Shown piece after piece: positions 43,470-52,366 of a DNA stretch of 64,000 nt (position 1 is the first letter of the stretch; every line of letters begins with the position of its first letter). The notes under the pieces are model-generated. The model saw only the letters and a list, made by a program, of their open reading frames with translations, was not told the origin of the DNA and searched no databases. The DNA lies in contig NZ_FPEI01000005.1 in NCBI RefSeq assembly GCF_900117415.1, positions 496,001 to 560,000 of the forward strand. Reading direction: 5' to 3'. The translations under genes and the position numbers were made by a program. This stretch comes from Hyphomicrobium sp. CS1BSMeth3. Its GTDB lineage: Bacteria; Pseudomonadota; Alphaproteobacteria; Rhizobiales; Hyphomicrobiaceae.

Positions 43470-43991
43470 CTACGTCGCTGCCGCCGCGCGCTCCATGAGC
43501 GCGACCAAGCCCTGCAGCAGCGCCGTCGGCGTCGGAGGGCACCCGCGGATGTGCAGATCGACCGGGACCACGGCCTCGACACTGCCGATATTGGCATAGC
43601 CGCCAAAGAAGCCGCTGCCGCACGCGCAATCACCCGCAGCCACGACCCACTTCGGATTGGGCGTGGCGTTGTAGGTTCGCTCCAGCGCCTCGCGCATGTT
43701 CTTGGTCACAGGTCCCGTGACGAGCAGAACATCCGCATGTCGCGGTGACGCGACGAAGCGCAGGCCGAAGCGCTCGAGGTCGTAGTAGACATTGCTGAGC
43801 GCGTGGATCTCCAGCTCGCAGGCATTGCACGAGCCGGCATCCACCTGACGGATCGACAGGCTGTGGCCGAGCACACGGCGGGCCGATTTCTGCAACCGCT
43901 CGGCCAGCTCGGCGAGCATGGCGTCGTCATCGCCGGGCCGTGCCTCGGTGAGTGGCGTCTTCAGCAATCCCTCGATGAGCAGTCGGCGCAT
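43470..43991 (-). CDS. HyfI/NuoB-like iron-sulfur subunit of a hydrogenase-4-type complex
   Basis: 173 residues. It carries the four cysteines of the proximal 4Fe-4S cluster: SCNACELEIHAL (C55, C58), GDCACGSGFFGGY (near C122) and IRGCPPTP (C151). The DLERFGLRFVASPRHADVLLVTGPVT core is typical of HycG/HyfI and NuoB. It is the last gene of a six-gene operon and would pass electrons between the large subunit and an external donor or acceptor. The intact cluster contrasts with the lost NiFe ligands in the large subunit. Confidence 0.9.
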   Translation of the reverse strand: MRRLLIEGLLKTPLTEARPGDDDAMLAELAERLQKSARRVLGHSLSIRQVDAGSCNACELEIHALSNVYYDLERFGLRFVASPRHADVLLVTGPVTKNMREALERTYNATPNPKWVVAAGDCACGSGFFGGYANIGSVEAVVPVDLHIRGCPPTPTALLQGLVALMERAAAAT

Positions 43992-44000
43992 GAGGCAGCC

Positions 44001-45524
44001 TCAGAGATCGTGCCCCGAGTAGGAGCAGTTGAACGACTTGTTGCAGATGGGGAAGTCCGCGACGATGTTGCCTTCGATCGCAGCCTCGAGCAGCGGCCAC
44101 TGCAGCCATGAGGGATCGCGAATGTAGGCGTTGGCGATCGTGCCACCCGCACCGAGCCGGACCCAGGCGAGTACATCCCCGCGGAATCCCTCGACGAGCA
44201 TCGTTGCTTCCTTTCCGGCTGCATCGGCAATCGCGCTCTCCACCGAGATGGCGATCGCTCCTTCCGGCAGCTTCTCCAGGCACTGCTCGATGATCGAGAG
44301 ACTTTGCGTGATCTCCTCGATGCGGATCCAGACACGAGCATCGACATCGCCCGCGGTTCGCGCCGGCACGTCGAAACGCAGCATGTCGTAAGGCGGATAG
44401 ACGACATCACGGCGCGTATCGAACGCGCGGCCCGAGGCGCGGCCGACATAACCGCCGGCACCGTACTGCCGTGCCAGATCAGGCTTCAAAATACCCGTCG
44501 TGACCGTGCGATCCTGCAGTGAGGCCGTACGATCATAGATCCTCACCAGCTCGGGCAAATGCTGACGAATGTAGGCGATGAGCGCTCTGATATTGGCCGC
44601 ACCTGCTTCACCGAGATCGCGCGCGACGCCGCCCGGCACCACGCGATCCATCATCAGGCGATGACCAAAGGCCGCGTTGGAGCACCGGAGGACCTGCTCG
44701 CGCAGCGCGCCGCAATGGGCATGGATCAGCGAGAAGGAAGCATCATTGCAGATGGCGCCGAAATCACCCAGGTGATTGGCGACGCGTTCCAGCTCGGCCA
44801 TGACCGCACGCAAGATCTGCGCGCGCGGCGGCGCTTCGACGCCGGCTGCCGCCTCGACGGCGCGGGCGAACGCGAGCGCAATGGCGACCGTGCTGTCGCC
44901 CGATACGCGCCCCGCGAGTTGAACGGCACGCGCGAGTGGCGCCCCGCGCATCAAGCCTTCGATGCCCTTGTGCACATAGCCGAGCCGCTCTTCGAGCCGC
45001 ACGACCGTCTCGCCATTGGCATGAAAGCGGAAGTGTCCCGGCTCGATGATACCCGCGTGCACCGGCCCGACCGGGATCTGGTGCAAGGGCGGCCCCTCGG
45101 CCGGAAGGAAAGTGTACGGCAGGCCCTCTGCAGCACACGCCTGCGCGGCCCCGAGCGGATGGCGCACGCCCCAGCGTCCATGATCTGGCCAGGGCCGCGT
45201 ATCGGTCGCGTCCTCGGCAATGAGCCCATAGAGATCGACGATCGCGCGCTCGAAGCGCACGGCCGGAGGATGCGTCCGCCCGACGGACGGGAAGCGCCCG
45301 TTCGTGCAAGCGAGGCTCGCGATGCTGACCTCGCCGGCTGCTTCGTCGAGCACGGCCATGTGCACCTCGCGACCGTCACTCCACAGCGCAAGCAGTGTCG
45401 CATGTCCCTGCGCGACTTCGAGGGCGGCGCGCCACCACACCTCGCGATCGACCACGACGCGTGGCCATGGCCGATGTGCCTCCACCGGCGTTCCGAGTTC
45501 GAGAAGGGTCGCTCGATAGCTCAT
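44001..45524 (-). CDS. HyfG/HycE-like (NuoCD-type) large subunit lacking the NiFe cysteine pairs
   Basis: 507 residues from the ATG at 45524, chosen for its GGGAGG site over a TTG at 45542. The N-terminal third is NuoC-like and the rest is the hydrogenase/NuoD large-subunit fold: GYVHKGIEGLMRGAPL, PPRAQILRAVMAELERVANHLGD and TASLQDRTVTTG. Where [NiFe]-hydrogenase large subunits have RVCGIC, this protein has RVSGDS (206-211). The C-terminal DPCxxC position reads NKSFNCSYSG, with only C494 and C500 near. It therefore cannot assemble a normal NiFe centre and resembles the energy-converting-hydrogenase-related (Ehr) complexes. Its redox reaction is unknown. Confidence 0.88.
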   Translation of the reverse strand: MSYRATLLELGTPVEAHRPWPRVVVDREVWWRAALEVAQGHATLLALWSDGREVHMAVLDEAAGEVSIASLACTNGRFPSVGRTHPPAVRFERAIVDLYGLIAEDATDTRPWPDHGRWGVRHPLGAAQACAAEGLPYTFLPAEGPPLHQIPVGPVHAGIIEPGHFRFHANGETVVRLEERLGYVHKGIEGLMRGAPLARAVQLAGRVSGDSTVAIALAFARAVEAAAGVEAPPRAQILRAVMAELERVANHLGDFGAICNDASFSLIHAHCGALREQVLRCSNAAFGHRLMMDRVVPGGVARDLGEAGAANIRALIAYIRQHLPELVRIYDRTASLQDRTVTTGILKPDLARQYGAGGYVGRASGRAFDTRRDVVYPPYDMLRFDVPARTAGDVDARVWIRIEEITQSLSIIEQCLEKLPEGAIAISVESAIADAAGKEATMLVEGFRGDVLAWVRLGAGGTIANAYIRDPSWLQWPLLEAAIEGNIVADFPICNKSFNCSYSGHDL

Positions 45525-45538
45525 GTCCAGCGCCTCCC

Positions 45539-47002
45539 TCAACCCAGCAGCCGCGCGACGTTCTGGAACCAGACAACGAGCGGCCCCGGCAGATAGATGC
45601 CGGCCCCGACGACCAGTGCCAGATGCGAGTAGAGCGGCACATAAGAGGCCTCGACCGGCGCCATGCCGCCAGTCGGCTCACCGAAGGCGACCTCCGTCAA
45701 CCGCAGCATGAGCGCGCCGAAAGCCACGAGCAGGCCGAACACCAGCGGCACCGCCAGCAGCGGCTCGCGCGCGAACGTCGAGCTGACCACGAGGAACTCG
45801 CTCATGAAGATACCAAGCGGCGGCAGCCCCGCAATGGCGACGACACCGATGACCAGGCCCCAGCCGAGTACCGGGTGGCTCTCCGTCAGGCCGCGGATCT
45901 CTGCCAGGCGCTGCGTGCCCTTGACCTGCGCGATGTGACCGACCGCGAAGAAGATCGCCGATTTGGTCAGGCTGTGCATGGTCATGTGCAGCAGCCCGGC
46001 AAAGTTCGCCAGCGGTCCGCCCATGCCGAAGGCGAACGTGATGATGCCCATGTGCTCGATGGAGGAATAGGCAAACATGCGCTTGATGTCGCGACGGCGG
46101 TACAGCATGAACGCCGCGAAGATCAGCGACACGAGCCCAAGCACCACCATCAGCGGCCCTGGAGCGATGGCGCCAGGATTGGCGCTGAGCAGCATCTTGA
46201 AGCGCAGCACGGCATAGAGCGCGACATTGAGCAGGAGCCCCGAGAGCACGGCCGAGATCGGCGTCGGGCCTTCGGCGTGCGCGTCCGGCAGCCAGGCATG
46301 GAGCGGCGCAAGGCCCACCTTTGTGCCATAGCCGAGCATGAGGAAGACGAAGGCGACATTGAGCAGGTCGGGGCTCAATAGATGCGCCTTGGTAACGAGC
46401 GTCGTCCACACCATGGAGTCGTAGCCCTCGCCGATGACCGGCTGCGCGGCCATGTAGACGAGGATCGTGCCGAAGAGCGCGAGCGCAATGCCGACGCTGC
46501 CGAGGATGAAGTATTTCCACGCGGCTTCGAGCGCCGCGTGCGTGCGGTACATGCCGACCATGACCACCGTCGACATGGTTGCGAGCTCGACCGCCACCCA
46601 CATGAGGCCGATGTTGTTGGCCAGCAGCGCGAGGTTCATCGAGAACATCAGCGCCTGGTACATGGCGTGATAGAAGCGCTGGTTCGCCGGCGTGAGGCGC
46701 CCGATCTCCAGCTCGTGGCCGATGTAGCTCGCACTGAACACGCTCGTCGTGAAGCCGACGAACGTGCCGAGCACGATGAAGACCACATTGAGGTCATCGA
46801 CGAAGAGATAACGGCCCATCGGCGGCCGCTCGACGAGGAGGTAGAGCGCAGAGAGCAGCGTCGCAAACGTGAGCAGAACATTGAGCCGCGCGCCGAGCCG
46901 GTAGAAGGGCAGCACGGCAAGCAGAGCCACGCCAAACAGCGGGATCAACAGGACAGCCATCGTCGGATCGAATGGCAGCGGAAAGGGCGGCACCGCGATC
47001 AT
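45539..47002 (-). CDS. hyfF: HyfF/NuoN-like proton-pumping membrane subunit
   Basis: 487-residue antiporter-like protein with about 14 hydrophobic spans. Conserved pieces are NIGLMWVAVELATMSTVVMVG (membrane Glu), LGYGTKVGLAPLHAWLPDAHAEGPTPISAVLSG (Lys and the broken helix of NuoL/M/N proteins), and KRMFAYSSIEHMGIITFAFG. These residues form the proton path in complex I-like pumps. The start overlaps the HyfE-like stop by ATGA. It is part of the membrane arm. Confidence 0.92.
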   Translation of the reverse strand: MIAVPPFPLPFDPTMAVLLIPLFGVALLAVLPFYRLGARLNVLLTFATLLSALYLLVERPPMGRYLFVDDLNVVFIVLGTFVGFTTSVFSASYIGHELEIGRLTPANQRFYHAMYQALMFSMNLALLANNIGLMWVAVELATMSTVVMVGMYRTHAALEAAWKYFILGSVGIALALFGTILVYMAAQPVIGEGYDSMVWTTLVTKAHLLSPDLLNVAFVFLMLGYGTKVGLAPLHAWLPDAHAEGPTPISAVLSGLLLNVALYAVLRFKMLLSANPGAIAPGPLMVVLGLVSLIFAAFMLYRRRDIKRMFAYSSIEHMGIITFAFGMGGPLANFAGLLHMTMHSLTKSAIFFAVGHIAQVKGTQRLAEIRGLTESHPVLGWGLVIGVVAIAGLPPLGIFMSEFLVVSSTFAREPLLAVPLVFGLLVAFGALMLRLTEVAFGEPTGGMAPVEASYVPLYSHLALVVGAGIYLPGPLVVWFQNVARLLG

Positions 47003-47661
47003 CGCCGCTCTCCGCGATAGTCATCGAGCACCTGCAGCTCCACGGAGTCGAAGCGCTCGCGGATGCGGAACAAGAAGACGCCGATGACGATGAACGCGAC
47101 GAGGACCGAGAAGGCGACGCTGATCTCGACCACCAGCGGCATGCCTTTCGCGCCGGCCGCCGCCAGGATGAGCCCGTTTTCGACCGACATGAAGCCGACG
47201 ATCTGGCTCACGGCATTGCGCCGCGTCACCATGATGAGCATCCCGAGCAGCACCACCGAGAGCGCAAACGCCAGATCCTCGCGGGTGAGCGGATCGGCAG
47301 CAGCCATCGCCTTCATCATCACGACCATGGAGAGCGCGACGCAGCCCATGCCGGCGAGCATGGTCAGGCTGATACCGCCGACAGTCTCGATGGAGCGATG
47401 AATGCCGAGACGCACGACGACACGGCTCAGCGCATAGGGAATGATGATTGCCTTGAGGATGAGCGCGATCGCCGCGGTGATGTAGAGATGCGGGGCGTGC
47501 TGGACGTGCGCCTGCCACCCCACGGCCAGCGTCAGCACGAAAGCCTGAAGGGCGAAGACTACCAGGAGGCTCGACATGCGCGTCTGATAGAGCAGCATGA
47601 AGCTCGTCAGCACGAGGCCGCCGGCCAGCAGATGCGCAACGTCGAGGAAGAAGCGTTCCAT
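46999..47661 (-). CDS. hyfE: HyfE-like membrane subunit (NuoK-containing)
   Basis: 220 residues, the usual HyfE length, from MERFFLDVAHLLAGGL. It has about seven hydrophobic spans. The C-terminal part is NuoK-like (GLTML-type core with MSVENGLILAAAGAKGMPLVVEI, whose Glu sits in the membrane). Both ends overlap neighbours by ATGA, so translation is coupled. A longer open frame upstream crosses the HyfC-like gene and is not coding. Confidence 0.9.
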   Translation of the reverse strand: MERFFLDVAHLLAGGLVLTSFMLLYQTRMSSLLVVFALQAFVLTLAVGWQAHVQHAPHLYITAAIALILKAIIIPYALSRVVVRLGIHRSIETVGGISLTMLAGMGCVALSMVVMMKAMAAADPLTREDLAFALSVVLLGMLIMVTRRNAVSQIVGFMSVENGLILAAAGAKGMPLVVEISVAFSVLVAFIVIGVFLFRIRERFDSVELQVLDDYRGERR

Positions 47662-48614
47662 CAGAATGTCCTCGAGACGAAGAGCAGGAGCGTGCCGAGC
47701 AGCCCGAGCATGAGCGCCGCGCCGAGGAACTCCGGCACGCGGAAGACGCGCATCTTGGCGATCGATGTCTCGAAGGCGACCAGGAGAAAGCCTCCGGCCG
47801 CGAGCTTCGCGAGATAGGTCACGGCGCCGAGCGCATAGGCGGCAGGGCTCGGCTCCCCGCTCGCAATGCCCCAGGGAAAGAAAATGCAGCCGACGAGCGA
47901 CACGTAGAGGAGCAGCTTGAGCGCTGCCGCAAGCTCGATGACGGCAAGATGGCGGCCCGAATACTCGAGAACCATCGCCTCGTGGACCATAGTCAGCTCG
48001 AGATGCGTCGCCGGATTGTCGACCGGGATGCGGGCATTCTCCGCGAGCGCGACAATGACGAGCGCCACGAGCGCCAGACCGAGCGAAACCCGCAGGCTCG
48101 CGTGCTCCTGCATGAAGATCGCGATGTGCGAGAGCTGTGTCGAGCCGGCCACGAGCGCGACGACGAAGACGATCATGATCATCGCCGGCTCGGCGAGCGA
48201 GGCGAACATCATCTCGCGGCTCGAGCCAATACCGCCGAAGCTCGTGCCCACATCCATGCCGACGAGCGCGAGGAAGACGCGCGCGCTCCCAAGCAGGGCG
48301 GCGATCGCGATCAGGTCCGCTGTCCAGCTGAAATGCAGGCCCGTCGCGAATGTGGGAACGAGCGCAGCCGCCACCCAGGTCGCGGCGAAGATCATGTAGG
48401 GCGCGCTGCGGAACAGCCACGAGGCATTCTCGGCGAGCACGACTTCCTTGCGGGACAGGCGAAGGAGATCGCGGTAGGGCTGCAGCAGCGGAGGGCCTTG
48501 GCGGCGCAGGAGCCGCGCCTTGACCTTGCGCGTAAAGCCGAGCAGCAGCGGCGCCAGCGCGAGCACGGCCAGCATCTGCACGCCCTGCACGGCGAGATCG
48601 AGGATCAGGACCAT
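47661..48614 (-). CDS. hyfC: HyfC/HycD-like (NuoH-type) membrane subunit
   Basis: 317 residues from MVLILDLAVQGVQMLAV. It has eight hydrophobic spans and NuoH hallmarks: KARLLRRQGPPLLQPYRDLLRL and ENARIPVDNPATHLELTMVHEAMVLEYSGRHL, whose charged residues line the quinone/proton interface in complex I. It anchors the soluble subunits HyfG and HyfI to the membrane arm. It overlaps the HyfB-like gene by 10 bases and the HyfE-like gene by ATGA. Confidence 0.92.
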   Translation of the reverse strand: MVLILDLAVQGVQMLAVLALAPLLLGFTRKVKARLLRRQGPPLLQPYRDLLRLSRKEVVLAENASWLFRSAPYMIFAATWVAAALVPTFATGLHFSWTADLIAIAALLGSARVFLALVGMDVGTSFGGIGSSREMMFASLAEPAMIMIVFVVALVAGSTQLSHIAIFMQEHASLRVSLGLALVALVIVALAENARIPVDNPATHLELTMVHEAMVLEYSGRHLAVIELAAALKLLLYVSLVGCIFFPWGIASGEPSPAAYALGAVTYLAKLAAGGFLLVAFETSIAKMRVFRVPEFLGAALMLGLLGTLLLFVSRTF

Positions 48615-50614
48615 ATGGCGCCCCCCAGGAGCAGGATGATAAGTGCGGCGAAGACGAGGCTCAGGTAGCGGCGGATCGTCAGGAACTGCAGGTGATTGAG
48701 CTGCTCGGCCGCATAGGAGATGAAGCTGCTGAGCGGCGCATAGGCCACTTCCCAAATCGGATCGCGCACGGTGACGGTGAGACGCGCCGGGCGCGGATCA
48801 CCGGGCGGCGGCATGTCCACCGTGTCGCGCGCCATGAGCACATTCTCGCCGAAGACGCGGCGAACGGGCTGAGCGAAACTGTCGGCCGTGTACTGCGTCG
48901 CCGGATCGCTGTTCGGGAAACCACAATCCCAGGCGGGTGCGCGCCGCAGCGCGTCACTCGCAAAGCGATGGATGAACTGGATGGCGACGAGCGTCGACAC
49001 CGTGATGAAGATGAAGACAAGGAGGCCGTTGTAGGAGCTGCGGCTCTCGGCAATGGGCACGATCGACCACCCGGGAATGGTGGACTGGGCCGGCATGCTC
49101 TGGCCGATCTGGCCGGCAACAGTCGGCGCGATCGCGTCGATCAGCAGGCCGGGAAGCACGCCGGCAATCAGACATAGAGCGAGCAGCACGAACATGCTGG
49201 CACGCGAGGCGGTATCGACCTCGGCAGCCTTAGCGGCCTCTGGCGTGCGCGGCCGGCCAAGGAAGGCAATGCCGAAAGCGCGCACGAAACAGGCTGCCGA
49301 CAGTGCTGCCGCAAGGGCCAGCATGGCGCCGACGGCCGGCACGGAGAGCTTCAGCCCCCATTGCGGCAGGTCCGGGCTCAGCAGCACGGCCTGGAACATC
49401 AGCCACTCCGAGACGAAGCCGTTGAGCGGCGGCAGCGCGGAGATGGCGAGCACGCCGCCGAGGAACACGAAGGCTGTCTGCGGCATCCTCAGAATGAGCC
49501 CGCCGAGCTTCTCGATGTCGCGCGCGCCCGTCGCGGTGAGCACGGCGCCAGCGCCGAAGAACATGAGGCTCTTGAAGAGCGAATGGTTGAAGGCATGGAA
49601 GAGCGCCGCCGTGAATGCGAGCGCGGCCGGCCCGGCCATGTTGTTGGCCATGAAGGCCAGCGCGAGACCGAGGCCGATAAACACGATGCCGACGTTCTCG
49701 ACTGTGCTGTAGGCGAGAAGGCGCTTCAAGTCGCGCTGCATGAGCGCATAGAGAACGCCGAGCACAGCCGTGCTGCTCGCCAGTCCCAGAACCGGAAGGC
49801 TCCACCACCAGCTCGGCGGCCCGAGCAGGTCGAAGACAATGCGGATGAACCCGTAGATCGCGACCTTGGTCATCACGCCGCTCATGAGCGCGGAGACGTG
49901 GCTCGGCGCCGCCGGATGCGCGAGCGGCAGCCACACGTGCAGCGGCACGAGGCCGGCCTTCGAGCCGGCACCGACCAGCGCCAGCACGAGCACGAGCCCT
50001 TCGAGCCAACCGGCGTGCGTCATGCCGCGGATGTCGCCGAAAGCGTACTGACCGCTCGGACCTGCGAGCAGCCCGAAGGCCAACAGCAGCGCGAACGTCC
50101 CGAAGCTCGCCATGAGAATATAGATGTAGCCCGCCCTCGCGTTCTCGCGGTCATGGTGGTGCGCGAGCACGAGCGCCCAGGAGGAAAGCGACATGAACTC
50201 CCAGGCGACAAGGAAGGTAAAGGCGTCGTCGGCCACGAGCACGAGGTTCATGCCGGCCAGAAACACCGGATAGAACGGCAGCACGCGCCCGGGCGCTTCC
50301 TCATGCCGGCCATAGCCGAGCGCGTAGAGGCTCGCCGCGGCGGCGCCGAGATTGATGACGATCTGGAAGAAGGCCGTGAGCGCGTCGATGCGGAAACGCG
50401 CGCCGAGCCAGGGGAGGCCAATGGGCAACGTCAGATGCTGGGCCGGCTGGCGGCCGAGCAGGCTCGTCCCTGCCAGCGCGAGCAGCAGAAGGCTCACCGC
50501 GAGACAAATGCCATAGATCAGCGCCGTCGCCGATGGGCGACGGTGGGCGGCAATCGCCAGCGTTGCCGTCCCGAGCAGGACGGCTATGGCCGCAAGAGTG
50601 GCCGAAACAGCCAT
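48605..50614 (-). CDS. hyfB: HyfB-like (NuoL/MrpA-type) proton-pumping membrane subunit
   Basis: 669 residues from MAVSATLAAIAVLL; the frame extends upstream without homology. About 16 hydrophobic spans. Pump residues occur in TFLVAWEFMSLSSWALVLAHH (Glu), GAGSKAGLVPLHVWLPLAHPAAPSHVSALMSG (Lys) and KRLLAYSTVENVGIVFIGLG. A periplasm- or cytoplasm-facing C-terminal region of about 150 residues (WDCGFPNSDPATQYTADSF) is typical of HyfB. It is the first gene of the operon. The 407-base region upstream is shared with the divergent flavin oxidoreductase gene. Confidence 0.92.
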   Translation of the reverse strand: MAVSATLAAIAVLLGTATLAIAAHRRPSATALIYGICLAVSLLLLALAGTSLLGRQPAQHLTLPIGLPWLGARFRIDALTAFFQIVINLGAAAASLYALGYGRHEEAPGRVLPFYPVFLAGMNLVLVADDAFTFLVAWEFMSLSSWALVLAHHHDRENARAGYIYILMASFGTFALLLAFGLLAGPSGQYAFGDIRGMTHAGWLEGLVLVLALVGAGSKAGLVPLHVWLPLAHPAAPSHVSALMSGVMTKVAIYGFIRIVFDLLGPPSWWWSLPVLGLASSTAVLGVLYALMQRDLKRLLAYSTVENVGIVFIGLGLALAFMANNMAGPAALAFTAALFHAFNHSLFKSLMFFGAGAVLTATGARDIEKLGGLILRMPQTAFVFLGGVLAISALPPLNGFVSEWLMFQAVLLSPDLPQWGLKLSVPAVGAMLALAAALSAACFVRAFGIAFLGRPRTPEAAKAAEVDTASRASMFVLLALCLIAGVLPGLLIDAIAPTVAGQIGQSMPAQSTIPGWSIVPIAESRSSYNGLLVFIFITVSTLVAIQFIHRFASDALRRAPAWDCGFPNSDPATQYTADSFAQPVRRVFGENVLMARDTVDMPPPGDPRPARLTVTVRDPIWEVAYAPLSSFISYAAEQLNHLQFLTIRRYLSLVFAALIILLLGGAIWS

Positions 50615-51021
50615 GTGTAGTCGCCCCCCTGCACCCACGAAGCGATGCAGAAATGCACTGGCAACGTCCTCTCCATCCTCACCGCACAGCCAGCAGGATG
50701 CCCGCTCCGCGAGATGCCGGAGCCTCAATCCATGGTGGCTTGGTGGCGCGTTCGGATGACAGCCGGTCCCGCATCAAAAGACAAGACGCTGCGGGCGGAC
50801 AATATTCGTTGCGTCGGTCAAAGTCTGCATAACCGGCCGCATAAAGCAACCGTCATTGCTGCGCCTTTTTGCCCGGGCAGCCGAGCCGATCGAGCGCAGG
50901 GCAGCCATCACATCGGGCCGCGCCGACGGGACTTGCGCCGTGCGCGGACTTCCCACAATCTTTCGGCAACAAGCGAGAATGAACACGAGCGGCAAAACAC
51001 CGCCAGCAGGGAGCGCGCCAT
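50615..51021. other. Divergent intergenic region of the membrane-complex operon and flavin oxidoreductase copy 2
   Basis: 407 bases that should contain both promoters. The stretch around 50790-50875 is AT-richer than its surroundings and is the likeliest promoter area. I found no Fnr-type box, no copy of the 18-bp dyad and no RNA gene here. Confidence 0.5.
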
Positions 51022-52320
51022 ATGAAGATGCTCTGGTTCCACCTGATGCCCTATACGGAGCTGCCGGACGACTTCAAGGAGAAGCATCCGTCGGTGTGGG
51101 TCGACATCCATTCCTCGCTCTTCGACCCCAAGCGCGCCCATCACATGTACAACGACTTCCTCGATGAGCTCGAGTACGCGGCCGAGTGCGGCTACGACGC
51201 CATCTGCTGCAACGAGCATCACTCGAACGGCTACGGCCTCATGCCCTCGCCGAACCTGATCGCCACCGCACTAGCACGGCGCACGACTGATACCGCCATC
51301 TGTGTCATGGGCAACAGCCTCGCGCTCTACAATCCGCCGACGCGCGTCGCGGAAGAGTTCGCGATGATCGACTGCATTTCCGGCGGCCGGCTGATCGCAG
51401 GTTTCCCCGTCGGCACGCCGATGGATACGACCTACGCCTATGGCCAGAACCCCTCCATGCTGCGCGAGCGCTACAACGAGGCCCACGACCTCGTGATGCG
51501 CGCCTGGCAGGAGAAGGACACGTTCGCCTTCAACGGCCGCTTCAACCAGCAGCGCTACGTCAATATCTGGCCGCGGCCCATCCAGGAGCCGCATCCGCCG
51601 ATCTGGATTCCCGGCGCTGGCTCGGTTGAGACATGGAGATGGGCGGCAGAGCGCGACTACGTGTTCTGCTACCTCTCCTACTACGGCTACAAGATGGCCC
51701 AGACGGTCATGAAGGGGTTCTGGGCCGAGATGGACCGGCTCGGCAAGGACCGCAATCCCTATCGCGCCGGCTTCGCGCAGGTCGTCGGCGTCGCCGAGAG
51801 CCGTCAGCAGGCCATGGACCTCTACACGGAGCCGGCCGAGTACTTCTACGGGCGCTGCCTGCATGTCGATCCGCGCTTTGCCTCGCCGCCCGGCTACACG
51901 ACCGAGGCGACGCAGCGTGTGGGCCTCGAGAGCCAGGTGAAGATGGCGGCGGAAGCGTCGAAGGCCGGGCCTTCTGCGCAGCAACCATCAGCCATGAAGA
52001 TGCAGTCCCTCGCCCGCGATATGAAGGGCATTGTCGATAATGGCTATGTCATCGTCGGCTCACCGGACGATGTGACCGACCAGCTCATGGAGCTCGCCAA
52101 GACACTCAATGTCGGTCAGCTCATGCTGCTCATGCAGTTCGGCAGCATGTCCAAGGACGTGACCAAGTACAATCCCCGCCTCTTTGCCGAGAAGGTCATG
52201 CCGCGCTTGAAGCCGCTCTTCTCCGAGTGGGAAAACAAGTGGTGGCCAAAGCCACTGAGAGTCGCAGAGCGCGCGGCACTGCCGGCCTTCGCCGGATCGT
52301 CGCCGGCTGCTGCCGAGTAA
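51022..52320 (+). CDS. Luciferase-like (LLM-class) flavin-dependent oxidoreductase, copy 2
   Basis: 432 residues, a close paralogue of the protein at 41580. It has the same MLWFHLMPYTELPDDF start, CCNEHHSNGYGLMPSPN and RLIAGFPVGTPMDT, and C-terminal LKPLFSEWENKWWPKP. It is shorter because it lacks the Thr/Gly-rich insertion. It lies divergent to the hyfB-like gene and 46 bases upstream of an alpha/beta hydrolase gene on the same strand. Flavin monooxygenase plus hydrolase suggests oxidative then hydrolytic attack on a common substrate, which is an inference. Confidence 0.9.
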   Translation: MKMLWFHLMPYTELPDDFKEKHPSVWVDIHSSLFDPKRAHHMYNDFLDELEYAAECGYDAICCNEHHSNGYGLMPSPNLIATALARRTTDTAICVMGNSLALYNPPTRVAEEFAMIDCISGGRLIAGFPVGTPMDTTYAYGQNPSMLRERYNEAHDLVMRAWQEKDTFAFNGRFNQQRYVNIWPRPIQEPHPPIWIPGAGSVETWRWAAERDYVFCYLSYYGYKMAQTVMKGFWAEMDRLGKDRNPYRAGFAQVVGVAESRQQAMDLYTEPAEYFYGRCLHVDPRFASPPGYTTEATQRVGLESQVKMAAEASKAGPSAQQPSAMKMQSLARDMKGIVDNGYVIVGSPDDVTDQLMELAKTLNVGQLMLLMQFGSMSKDVTKYNPRLFAEKVMPRLKPLFSEWENKWWPKPLRVAERAALPAFAGSSPAAAE

Positions 52321-52366
52321 GCGACGCACGGACTACAGCAAATCAACGATCAGGGGAGAGCGTCCA

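Noticed and set aside
44001-45524. Reading the large subunit as an active group 4 [NiFe]-hydrogenase
   Set aside because: The CxxC pairs that hold the NiFe centre are replaced (RVSGDS and NKSFNCSYS), and no maturation genes are present.
46999-48420. 473-codon minus-strand frame that would fuse sequence upstream to the HyfE-like protein
   Set aside because: The upstream part overlaps the HyfC-like gene in another frame and has no homology. A normal HyfE start with ATGA overlap exists at 47661.
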